DNA of 20,696 bases. Origin: JAHFUI01 sp041485905 (GTDB taxonomy: Bacteria > Acidobacteriota > Vicinamibacteria > Vicinamibacterales > CAVVIG01). The notes under the pieces are model-generated. The model worked only from the letters and a program-made list of their open reading frames with translations. It made no database searches and was not told where the DNA came from. Where the stretch lies: contig JBGPKK010000076.1 in assembly GCA_041485905.1 (NCBI GenBank), forward strand, positions 1 to 20,696, given 5' to 3'. Each line of letters starts with the position of its first letter. Within the stretch, counting starts at the first letter, position 1. Positions 12,738 to 20,027 of this stretch are shown here, piece after piece. Position numbers and translations under genes: made by a program.

Positions 12738-14089
12738 TCCGAAGACTGCTCGTCGGGGCGCTCGTGGCTTTTCTTTCCGACGCTGGCGCGGTGTCGGTAG
12801 TGGCGGTCACGGCGCCGACGGTCAAGTTCACCGATACAACGCTCAAGAACGGGCTGCGGGTGATCGTCTCCGAAGATCACGCCGCCCCGGTGTTCTCCGT
12901 CGCCGTCGCGTACAACGTCGGCTCGCGGGACGAACGCCGTGGACGGACCGGATTCGCGCATCTCTTCGAGCACATGATGTTCAAGGGCTCCGACAACGTC
13001 GGCGCGGGCGAGCATTTCTACACGATCTTCAGCCACGGCGGCACGATGAACGGCACGACGAACAAAGAGCGCACGCTCTATTTCGAAACGATGCCGGCGA
13101 ACCAGCTGGACGCGGTACTCTTTCTCGAGGCCGATCGCATGCGCTCGCTTGCCATCGTGAAGGACAACCTCGACAACCAGCGCAACGCGGTTCAGGAAGA
13201 GCGGCGGCTGCGGGTCGACAACCAGCCGTACGGCCGCGCCGACCTGGCGATCGACGAGCTCGCCTTCGACAACTTCGCCTATAAGCACCCGGTCATCGGA
13301 TCGATGGACGATCTGAACGCCGCCTCGGTGAACGAGGTCATCGCGTTCTTCAAGACCTATTACGCGCCCAACAACGCCGTCATCGCCATCGTCGGCGACG
13401 TGAACACCGCGACGACCCTCGAGCGCGCGCGAACGTATTTCGAGTCGATCCCGTCCCAGGCGCCGGCCCCAGCGGTAGACACCAGTGAGACGCCGCGGGA
13501 CAGAGAGCGGCGGCTGCAGATCGACGACCCGCTCGCGCGGCTGCCGCGTATCGACATCGGCTACCGCGTCGCGTCGAGCCTATCCCCGGACGACGATGCG
13601 ATTGGGGTCCTCGCCGAGATTCTGGCGAGCGGCCGCAGTTCCCGTTTGTACGAGCACGTCGTCCGCGAAAAACAACTCGCCGTGTCGGTGCGGGCGTTCG
13701 CGCCGAACAGCCGCGGCCCCCGCCTGTTGGGCATCGAAGTGACGCCGTCGCCCGGCGCCTCGCTCGACGAGGTCGAGCAGGCGATCTATTCCGACATCGA
13801 CGGCGTAAAGGCCGGGCCCATAGCCGATGCCGAGGTCGAAAAAGCGCGCCACGCGGCCGAGCGCCAGTTCGTCAGCAGTCTCGACACGTCGCTCGCGCTC
13901 GCCAGAAATCTGGCGGAGTACGCACTGCTCTACGGGAATCCCGGCAGGATCAACACGCGATGGGACCGCCTCTCGAAGCTCACCGGATCTGACCTGCAGC
14001 GCGTGGCAAAGCAATATCTGACGCCGGAAAACCGGACGGTCGTCATGACGCGCCCCGCACAGACGGTGGGCAACGGAGGTGCGCGATGA
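12734..14089 (+). CDS. M16 zinc peptidase with intact active site
   Basis: A 451-residue insulinase-family peptidase with an N-terminal signal peptide (MIRRLLVGALVAFLSDAGAV), probably periplasmic. The inverted zinc motif HLFEH gives His76, Glu79 and His80, and Glu156 in VQEERR is the third ligand. Two M16 halves (about 30-230 and 240-445) are present. Members act in protein or peptide turnover together with a second subunit. That partner is the next gene, which overlaps by ATGA and lacks the zinc site, the usual active/inactive pair. It also overlaps queC by ATGA. Substrate unknown. Confidence 0.93.
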   Translation: MIRRLLVGALVAFLSDAGAVSVVAVTAPTVKFTDTTLKNGLRVIVSEDHAAPVFSVAVAYNVGSRDERRGRTGFAHLFEHMMFKGSDNVGAGEHFYTIFSHGGTMNGTTNKERTLYFETMPANQLDAVLFLEADRMRSLAIVKDNLDNQRNAVQEERRLRVDNQPYGRADLAIDELAFDNFAYKHPVIGSMDDLNAASVNEVIAFFKTYYAPNNAVIAIVGDVNTATTLERARTYFESIPSQAPAPAVDTSETPRDRERRLQIDDPLARLPRIDIGYRVASSLSPDDDAIGVLAEILASGRSSRLYEHVVREKQLAVSVRAFAPNSRGPRLLGIEVTPSPGASLDEVEQAIYSDIDGVKAGPIADAEVEKARHAAERQFVSSLDTSLALARNLAEYALLYGNPGRINTRWDRLSKLTGSDLQRVAKQYLTPENRTVVMTRPAQTVGNGGAR

Positions 14090-15570
14090 CGGCGCGCTCC
14101 GCGATCGCAGGCCTCAAGGCCTGCGCCACAACCGTCATCGTCGGCGTGACCGTCACTGTGGTCGTATTCGCGCAGGACACATCGCCGACACAGGGCCTGG
14201 TGCGAAAAGGCAAGGTGCCGGTTTCGAACGAGATCCTCAAGGTCAAGCTGCCCCGTCCGGCGGAGACCACGTTGTCCAACGGCCTCCATCTCATCGTGCT
14301 CGAAGACCGCCGGCTGCCGCAGATCTCGTTTCAACTGATCATCCCGGGAGCGGGCGACTACTTCGATCCGGCGGATCAGCCCGGCCTCGCGTCGTTCACC
14401 GCATCGCTCATGCGTGAAGGGACGGCGACGCGAACGTCGAACCAGATCTCGCAGCAACTCGAGTTGATGGCCGCCACCCTGAATTTCGGCGCCGGCAACT
14501 CCCCCGAGGCGACGATCACGGGAAACGCCCTCAGCGATCAGGCGGTCCGCCTGCTCGACCTCGCATCCAATGCGCTGCTCCACCCGTCGTTCCCGCAAGA
14601 GGAGATCGCGCGCTTCAGGCAGCGGACGCGCGCCGCGCTTGCGCAACAGCGCGCCAATCCCGGCTTTCTCGCGGCCGAAGTGTTTTCACGCGCGGTGTAC
14701 GGCTCGCATCCGGCGGCGCGAATCTCGCCGACCCTCGCGTCGCTCGATGGGCTGACGCGCGACGATCTGGTGGAATTCCACCGCGCCCACTACCTGCCGG
14801 ATCGCGCGGTGCTGGCGATCGCCGGCGATGTGTCGATGCTGGCGGCGCGGACGGTCGTCGAAGCCAAGTTGGGCGGATGGACGAAGCCGGCCGTGTCGGT
14901 GACGACCACTGTGCCCGAGCCGGCGCCCGTCACCGAATCGAAGATTTACTTCATTGCGCGGCCCAACTCGGTCCAGACCAATCTTCTGGTCGGCGCGCAG
15001 GCGATCGAACGCACGAGCCCCGACTACGATGTGCTGGCGGTGATGAACAAGATCGTCGGCGGCGGCGCGATGGGGCGGCTCTTCCTTCACCTCCGCGAGG
15101 ACAAGGGCTATACGTACGGAGCGACGAGCACGCTCGATGCACGGCAGCACCGCGGCGACTGGTCCGCCTCCACCAATGTCCGTACGGAAGTGACCGAGCC
15201 GGCGCTACGCGATCTGCTCGAGGAAGTGCGTCAGATTCGTGAAGTCCCCGTGTCCGACCAGGAGCTGGCCGACGCCAAACGTTCGATGGTGGCGTCGTTC
15301 GCGCTCTCGCTGGAATCACCTACGCAGTTATTGAATCTGTCTCTGACGCAGTGGCGGTACAAGCTGCCGGTCGACTACTGGGATCGGTATGCGGAGCGCG
15401 TGATGGCGGTGACCAAGGAGCAGGTGCAGGCCGCGGCGCGACGGTATCTCGCCGAGGACCGTCTCCAAATCGTCGTCGTGGGTGACCCGGCGCGCGTCGC
15501 CGAGCCGCTGAAGAAGCTCGGGCCGGTGGAAGCATCGGACGTCAACGGCCAGCGCATCGAGGCGTTCTAA
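14086..15570 (+). CDS. M16-family peptidase-like subunit without zinc site
   Basis: A 494-residue M16 protein with an N-terminal membrane or signal segment (TTVIVGVTVTVVVFAQ, 15-30). The zinc motif is lost: where HxxEH should stand it reads GLASFTASL (100-108), with Ser103, Ala106 and Ser107 in the metal positions. The substrate-binding Arg/Tyr region of the second half is kept (LREDKGYTYGA, Arg337, Tyr342, Tyr344). It is therefore expected to be the non-catalytic partner of the peptidase just upstream. Codons 8-15 are a REP-like palindrome (GLKACAT), so the region before the hydrophobic core was altered by a repeat. Confidence 0.92.
   Translation: MTARSAIAGLKACATTVIVGVTVTVVVFAQDTSPTQGLVRKGKVPVSNEILKVKLPRPAETTLSNGLHLIVLEDRRLPQISFQLIIPGAGDYFDPADQPGLASFTASLMREGTATRTSNQISQQLELMAATLNFGAGNSPEATITGNALSDQAVRLLDLASNALLHPSFPQEEIARFRQRTRAALAQQRANPGFLAAEVFSRAVYGSHPAARISPTLASLDGLTRDDLVEFHRAHYLPDRAVLAIAGDVSMLAARTVVEAKLGGWTKPAVSVTTTVPEPAPVTESKIYFIARPNSVQTNLLVGAQAIERTSPDYDVLAVMNKIVGGGAMGRLFLHLREDKGYTYGATSTLDARQHRGDWSASTNVRTEVTEPALRDLLEEVRQIREVPVSDQELADAKRSMVASFALSLESPTQLLNLSLTQWRYKLPVDYWDRYAERVMAVTKEQVQAAARRYLAEDRLQIVVVGDPARVAEPLKKLGPVEASDVNGQRIEAF
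14107..14130. repeat. REP-like perfect palindrome inside the M16 gene
   Basis: GCAGGCCTCAAGGCCTGC is a perfect palindrome with 8-bp arms and a 2-base loop, followed by GCCACA. The kinase gene holds the same unit with the stem G-C pair at position 6 flipped on both sides (GCAGGGCT-GA-AGCCCTGC, then GCCACA). The paired change suggests that the stem is kept as a structure. Confidence 0.65.
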
Positions 15571-15590
15571 AGAACGGCTTCACCTTCTCG

Positions 15591-16484
15591 TCATCGACCC
15601 GATCGCAGCGTGATCGATCCGTCGCCGGTGCGGACGCGAAGCGCGTGTCCGCCGGGCCCGAGGCGACCGCGCACGCTGTCCTTGCCAATCTCTCCACTGA
15701 CGTTGGAGACCGTGATATCCCGCAGCTGAATGTGGCCATCGCCGGTGTGCGCATCGAGCTCGGCGCCAAACGCCTCGGGCAGGTCGAGCGAGACCGAACC
15801 GTCGCCGGTGTTGATGTCCCAGTCGTCGCCGGTGGTGCTGCCCGCCGCGGCCCGAACCGAGACGCTGCCGTCGCCGCTTCGGGCGTGCACCCGCGTGAGC
15901 GTCCCAACCACCGCCACGCTGCCGTCGCCGGTTTCCAGATCGACGGCGCCGCTCACGCCGTCGAGATTGATCGAGCCGTCCCCAGTGCGCGCGTGGAGAT
16001 CGCCGGCGAGGCCGCTCCCGTGAATGCTGCCGTCACCCGATCGCAAGTCAATCTTACCAGTGATTCGCTCGATGCTCAGAGCGCCGTCGCCGCTCGCGGC
16101 CTGCACATCGGCGGAAGCGGGAACCGAAACAATGAGGTTCGCCGAACGCGAGGCATTCCAGCCGAGACTGGACCCGGTGCGCACGTCGACGCGGATGCGG
16201 TTGCCGTTCTGTTCCGCGTGGACCTCGATCGTCGCCGCGGCTTCCTTGTCGACCGCGCGCTTTTCGACCTCCACGAGAACTTCGGGCCGGTCCCAGGGGC
16301 GAATCTGGACGGACCCGTCGAAAGTGGACACGGAGAGATCGGGCTTGCCGCTCACCGAAAAGCGCTTTTCCTCGCGCTCGACGTATCGCGGCCAACCGAC
16401 TCCGGAGAGTCCCACACATCCCGAAGCGGCGAGCGTGCAGGCCACGATCACGGTTCTTGAGAGCACACGCGAAAGAGTCCTCAT
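15591..16484 (-). CDS. DUF4097-family (putative adhesin) lipoprotein with 18-residue repeats
   Basis: A 297-residue protein with a lipoprotein-like signal ending ASGC (Cys23), so probably attached to a membrane on the periplasmic or outer side. From residue 131 on it is a run of [ST]GDGS-type repeats beginning at 131, 149, 167, 185 and 203 (exact 18-residue period), then 226, 247 and 286. Each repeat has short beta strands, so a beta-solenoid is likely. DUF4097 proteins have no settled function. The ATG at 16484 is chosen because AGGGGG lies about eight bases upstream; the longer frame reads through AT-rich repeat DNA and has no signal peptide at its start. It is convergent with the M16 pair. 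Confidence 0.88.
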   Translation of the reverse strand: MRTLSRVLSRTVIVACTLAASGCVGLSGVGWPRYVEREEKRFSVSGKPDLSVSTFDGSVQIRPWDRPEVLVEVEKRAVDKEAAATIEVHAEQNGNRIRVDVRTGSSLGWNASRSANLIVSVPASADVQAASGDGALSIERITGKIDLRSGDGSIHGSGLAGDLHARTGDGSINLDGVSGAVDLETGDGSVAVVGTLTRVHARSGDGSVSVRAAAGSTTGDDWDINTGDGSVSLDLPEAFGAELDAHTGDGHIQLRDITVSNVSGEIGKDSVRGRLGPGGHALRVRTGDGSITLRSGR

Positions 16485-16554
16485 GCCCGAACCCCCTGGG
16501 TCGGTTAGACGGAAGGAAGGCAGGACCGGTTCGAAAAAGATGACAGGGATCGCC

Positions 16555-16604
16555 AAATTTGAGATTGAAGATTTTAGATTGAAGATTGCATTGAAGATTG
16601 AATT
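16555..16604. repeat. AT-rich GATTGAAGATT repeat, left of the four-helix-bundle gene
   Basis: Four imperfect copies of GATTGAAGATT on the plus strand, starting AAATTTGAGATTGAAGATT. It is inverted relative to the copy at 17046-17094, so the two bracket the four-helix-bundle gene. Also lies in the 174-base gap upstream of the DUF4097 gene; no other gene was seen there. Confidence 0.7.
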
Positions 16605-16658
16605 GCGGCTTGAAAACGCGCTGATTGGGAAGGCACGAAATCTGCAGGCACCTGGCGC

Positions 16659-17048
16659 GTGAACGAGCAAGAAGAAGCTCTCAAGAAGCGAACGAAGCAA
16701 TTCGCGCTGGACGTGATGGCATTCGCTCGCACCCTTGCTCTCGCCGAGCCTACCGCGTCAATTTGCCGACAGATGATTCGATCGGCGACCGGACTTGGGG
16801 CCAACTATCGGTCCACATGCCGATCTCGCTCGAAGACTGAGTTCATCGCTCGTATCGCTGTCGCCTTGGAAGAGGCAGACGAGTCTGCGTTCTGGCTCGA
16901 GATCGTCGGTGAGAGCAAATTGTCTGGAGGAACGCGCGTGCGTGAACTGCTCGATGAGGCGAATCAGCTCTGCGCAATCCTGGCCGCGTCGCGCATCACG
17001 GCCGCGGAAAACCTTCGCCGCGGCGGCGAATCGCCCGGTCGAACCTGA
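16659..17048 (+). CDS. Four-helix-bundle protein (23S rRNA IVP / S23 family)
   Basis: A 129-residue small helical protein. The profile (QFALDVMAFARTLA, then ICRQMIRSATGLGANYRST, KTEFIARIAVALEEADESAFWLEIV, and LLDEANQLCAILAASRIT) is that of the four-helix-bundle family first found in 23S rRNA intervening sequences and as Avd in diversity-generating retroelements. Its function is unknown. Here it stands alone, with neither rRNA nor reverse transcriptase nearby. The start is GTG, with no strong Shine-Dalgarno. It is flanked on both sides by inverted GATTGAAGATT repeats, the right one beginning at its stop codon, which suggests a mobile or repeat-borne cassette of about 540 bp. Confidence 0.85.
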   Translation: MNEQEEALKKRTKQFALDVMAFARTLALAEPTASICRQMIRSATGLGANYRSTCRSRSKTEFIARIAVALEEADESAFWLEIVGESKLSGGTRVRELLDEANQLCAILAASRITAAENLRRGGESPGRT

Positions 17049-17094
17049 AATCTTCAATCAATCTTAAATCTTCAATCTTCAATCTTGAATTTCA
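17046..17094. repeat. AT-rich AATCTTCAATC repeat, right of the four-helix-bundle gene
   Basis: Imperfect copies of AATCTTCAATC bounded by TGAAAT and ATTTCA, between two convergent genes. It contains the stop codon of the four-helix-bundle gene and ends six bases before the kinase stop. It may double as a terminator, although no classic GC hairpin is visible. Confidence 0.7.
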
Positions 17095-17100
17095 CCTATT

Positions 17101-19902
17101 TCACCTCGGTCCCGGCACCTTTGCCTTGAGCTCTTCTGTCCAGTTGAGCACGACCTGGATCTGCGGCGCGGCGGCCGCGCCAGACTGGGTCTGACCGGCA
17201 TCGACGGCGGTGAAAATGAATCGTTGGCCGTCAGGCGCGATGTCGTAGTTCCTGGGGTTCTGCCCGCTGCTGTTCGGCAGTCCTCCCGCCACGGGCGCGG
17301 GGTTACCGAATGTAAAGGTCGGCTGGGTCGTCACGCTTACGGCGACCACCGGACTGGCTCCGGGAGCGTAAAAGATCGCCTTTCCATCCGGCGACCAGAG
17401 CGCATGATGGCCCGCGTCGTCTTTCGAAATCTGATACTTGGCGCCAGTCGCGGGGAACGGCTGGACGTAAATCGTAGCGGCTCCGGTTCCGGTTCGGAGC
17501 GTGTACGCCACCCATCGTCCGTCAGGTGAAAACTCGGAATTGAGCGGGCTCGACGAGCGCACGTCGCCAAACGGCGCCGCCTTCTTGTCTTTCACTGAAA
17601 AGGTCCACAGCGAAGCGCTGGCGCCCTTGACGACGCTGAACGAGAACCTGTCGTCCTTCGGCGACCACGACTCCGGAACGTGGGACGTTCCCTGGTCGGG
17701 TTTCGTCAGCCGCTCCGCGGCGCCGCTGACGTCGGCCGGTTGCCAGAAGATGCCGAGGTCTCCTTCGCGGTCGGACTGAAATGCGACGCGCCGGCCATCC
17801 GCCGACCAGATCGGAAATCGATTATTCCCACCGAATGTGAGCCGGCGCATCGCGCTCGCACCGGACAACTCGTAAATCCAAACGCTGGCCTCCTTGCCAT
17901 CATCGGTTCCGAAGGCCACCCGCTTGCCGTCCGGAGAGATGCGCGGGGAATCGTACGGCCCGGGCGGAAGTTTCAGCAACGTGACGCTGCCCTTTCGATC
18001 GAGCAGCGCGAGGTTCGACTGACGCCCCGAGGTCAACGACGGGCCGGGAATGTAGATCAGCGATCCGGAATTGGAGACACTGAAGTGCGCTGTTCCTGTG
18101 GTGCCGCCCGCTCGCCTGACGCCTTCCACAATCGGAACGGCCCCACCGGTGACTTCCAGCCGACGTGGATCGAACGGTACGGCAAACAACACGCCGCGAA
18201 GGGCGTACACGAGGTGACCTGTGGGCAGATAGCGCGCATCGCTCCCGCCTTGAATGAGCGTCTTGCGCGCTCCCGACTTCAACGACTGCGCGATGATGTC
18301 TGCCTTGTCCCACAAGTCGGGACTTCTAACGCCCCCGGTTGTCAGCGTCAACAGCACCGTCTGTCCATCGGGCAGCATCTGCGGACCGTGCGCCAGTTCG
18401 CCGCCGTTGACGCTGACGAGACGCTCCGGCTTTCCGCCGTTCGGCGACACGCGCATGATCCCCTGGCTGCCCTGGCCAAACAGGATTCCGTCGGGGCCCC
18501 AGCTGATGCCAAACAGTCCGTCGGCCTGACAGATGGTGACCGCCGCTCCGCCACTGATGCCGATTCTCTTGAGCATTCCGTCTGCCCCAGAACGGAAGGC
18601 AATGGATCGGCCGTCCGGCGAGAAGACGGGGTTCACCGGGTTGCTCTGTTCGGTCCCGGAGATAGGCCGGGCCTCGACTTCCGACATCGCGCGGAGATAC
18701 AGCCGCTGATTCGCGACGTAGACCATCTGCGTGCCGTCCGGCGAGATGGCGATCGCGCCGCGCTGGTAATTTGTGAACTGCTGCCCTTCCGGAAGCGTGA
18801 ACGGGAATCGCGTGACGGTCAGCGGCGGCAGTGACGGTCTCACACTCCACGCCACTCCGCCGACGAGCGCGGCGACGAGGGCGGCGGTCGCCGCGAACGG
18901 CATCGCGCGTCTCCACAGCGCCCGATGCACGACAACCCTCGTCTGGATTGCCGGCGCTGGCGCGTCGAGCGGCTCGTTCAACAGGAAGAGCGCGGTCGAG
19001 ATGTCCCCGATGCGTTGCCGCCGATCCTTCCGCAGACACGCCTGAATGAGCGTGCGAATCGGGGGCGGGACGTCGACGGACAGCGCGCTCCAGTCCGGCT
19101 CGGCGCGCAACACCGCAGCCATCGTGTCGGCGGTGTCCTCGCCCTCGAACGGCCGCTTTCCGGTGAGCATCTCGTAGAGCACGCAGCCAAACGCCCAGAC
19201 GTCGCTGCGCTTGTCGGCCGCGCGTCCCTTGGCCTGCTCCGGCGCCATGTAGGCCGCGGTCCCCAGAATCATCCCGGCCTGGGTCATCGCGAGGCTGAGC
19301 GTTGGTGAGTTTGTCATCGCAGGGCTGAAGCCCTGCGCCACATTCCGAGCGCCCTGCGCCACATCACCAGCTCCATCTGGCCCACCCGACCCACCTGGCC
19401 TACTTGACCCATCCGTCCCACCAGCCACGAGTTTCGCGAGGCCGAAATCGAGCACCTTGGCCTTCTCGTCGGACGTGATCTTCACGTTCGCGGGCTTGAG
19501 GTCACGATGGACGACGCCCTTCTCGTGTGCGGCCTCGAGGGCCTCCGCGATCTGCCGGGCGATCTTCAGCGTCTCTTCAATCGCGATCGGTCCCGACTGC
19601 AACCGGTCGGCCAGCGTCTCGCCCTCGACCAGCTCCATGACGAGCAGGTGGCGACCGTCGGATTCTTCGAATCCGTACAGCGCGGCAATGTTCGGGTGAT
19701 TGAGCGACGCCAGGACTTTTGCTTCCCGCTCGAACCGCGCGGTGCGATCCGGATCGAACGCGAACGCGTCGGAAAGGATCTTCACCGCCACGTCGCGACC
19801 AAGCTTCATGTCGTGGGCGCGATACACCTCGCCCATGCCCCCCGCTCCGAGGGGCCCGACGATTTCATAGACGCCGAGCCGGGTGCCGGGGGAAAGGGAC
19901 AT
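17101..19902 (-). CDS. Receptor-like Ser/Thr protein kinase with WD40/TolB-like (PD40) sensor
   Basis: A 933-residue transmembrane kinase. The N-terminal cytoplasmic kinase (about 10-310) has GAGGMGEV at 19-26, Lys41, HRD at 132-134, DFG at 152-154 and APE at 220-222, so it should be active. One transmembrane helix follows at about 334-353 (MPFAATAALVAALVGGVAW). The rest is extracytoplasmic: repeated PDG blocks (ISPDGTQMVYVA, FSPDGRSIAFRS, ISPDGKRVAFGT, WSADGRRVAFQS, FSPDGRWVAYT), a WD40/TolB-like propeller. Such proteins are numerous in Acidobacteria. The loop between DFG and APE holds an extra Gly/Ser/Ala-rich stretch of about 38 residues encoded by dispersed repeats. The ligand and substrates are unknown. 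The ATG has no strong Shine-Dalgarno. Confidence 0.94.
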   Translation of the reverse strand: MSLSPGTRLGVYEIVGPLGAGGMGEVYRAHDMKLGRDVAVKILSDAFAFDPDRTARFEREAKVLASLNHPNIAALYGFEESDGRHLLVMELVEGETLADRLQSGPIAIEETLKIARQIAEALEAAHEKGVVHRDLKPANVKITSDEKAKVLDFGLAKLVAGGTDGSSRPGGSGGPDGAGDVAQGARNVAQGFSPAMTNSPTLSLAMTQAGMILGTAAYMAPEQAKGRAADKRSDVWAFGCVLYEMLTGKRPFEGEDTADTMAAVLRAEPDWSALSVDVPPPIRTLIQACLRKDRRQRIGDISTALFLLNEPLDAPAPAIQTRVVVHRALWRRAMPFAATAALVAALVGGVAWSVRPSLPPLTVTRFPFTLPEGQQFTNYQRGAIAISPDGTQMVYVANQRLYLRAMSEVEARPISGTEQSNPVNPVFSPDGRSIAFRSGADGMLKRIGISGGAAVTICQADGLFGISWGPDGILFGQGSQGIMRVSPNGGKPERLVSVNGGELAHGPQMLPDGQTVLLTLTTGGVRSPDLWDKADIIAQSLKSGARKTLIQGGSDARYLPTGHLVYALRGVLFAVPFDPRRLEVTGGAVPIVEGVRRAGGTTGTAHFSVSNSGSLIYIPGPSLTSGRQSNLALLDRKGSVTLLKLPPGPYDSPRISPDGKRVAFGTDDGKEASVWIYELSGASAMRRLTFGGNNRFPIWSADGRRVAFQSDREGDLGIFWQPADVSGAAERLTKPDQGTSHVPESWSPKDDRFSFSVVKGASASLWTFSVKDKKAAPFGDVRSSSPLNSEFSPDGRWVAYTLRTGTGAATIYVQPFPATGAKYQISKDDAGHHALWSPDGKAIFYAPGASPVVAVSVTTQPTFTFGNPAPVAGGLPNSSGQNPRNYDIAPDGQRFIFTAVDAGQTQSGAAAAPQIQVVLNWTEELKAKVPGPR
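19319..19424. repeat. REP-like palindrome plus CCACCCGACC repeats inside the kinase activation loop
   Basis: GCAGGGCTGAAGCCCTGC (19319-19336) with GCCACA is a perfect palindrome, followed by a partial second copy (GCCCTGCGCCACA, 19351-19363). Then come variants of CCACCCGACCCACCTGGCC up to about 19424, related to the repeat at 1017-1112. All stay in frame and encode kinase residues of about 161-195. Confidence 0.65.
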
Positions 19903-19910
19903 GGACAGGG

Positions 19911-19950
19911 TGAAATTGTAGATTGAAGATTTAAGACTGAAGATTCATTT
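19911..19950. repeat. AT-rich GATTGAAGATT repeat carrying the kinase -10 box
   Basis: GATTGAAGATTTAAGACTGAAGATT on the plus strand, beginning TGAAATTG. On the minus strand TACAAT (19915-19920) lies 12 bases before the kinase ATG and is a good -10. A -35 is weak. It is inverted relative to the copy at 19981-20027. Confidence 0.6.
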
Positions 19951-19980
19951 TTGTATTACGCCTTGAGCCACATCGGGCCC

Positions 19981-20027
19981 CAATCTTCAATCAATCTTCA
20001 ATCTTAAATCTACAATCTTAAATTTCA
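19981..20027. repeat. AT-rich AATCTTCAATC repeat between the kinase and nagA
   Basis: Imperfect AATCTTCAATC copies ending AAATTTCA, which includes the nagA stop codon. With the inverted copy at 19911-19950 it brackets a 30-base unique middle, giving a possible hairpin of about 117 bases. It fills the 122-base gap; no gene was seen there. Confidence 0.65.

Noticed and set aside
15563..15576. Palindrome CGTTCTAAAGAACG at the end of the second M16 gene.
   Set aside because: The stem is only six pairs with a two-base loop and no T-run, so it is too weak for a terminator call.
15591..16700. A longer start for the DUF4097 protein (369 residues).
   Set aside because: The extra N-terminus translates the AT-rich repeat (Ile/Phe/Asn/Ser-rich) and would bury the lipoprotein signal. 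The ATG at 16484 has a Shine-Dalgarno-like AGGGGG and gives a normal signal peptide with a Cys at the lipobox.
16659..17048. Diversity-generating retroelement accessory gene (Avd).
   Set aside because: The protein is in the same broad four-helix-bundle family, but there is no reverse transcriptase, no template/variable repeat pair and no target gene in the window.
17046..20027. CRISPR-like array from the repeated AATCTTCAATC units.
   Set aside because: The units are imperfect, adjoin each other without unique spacers of constant length, and there are no cas genes.
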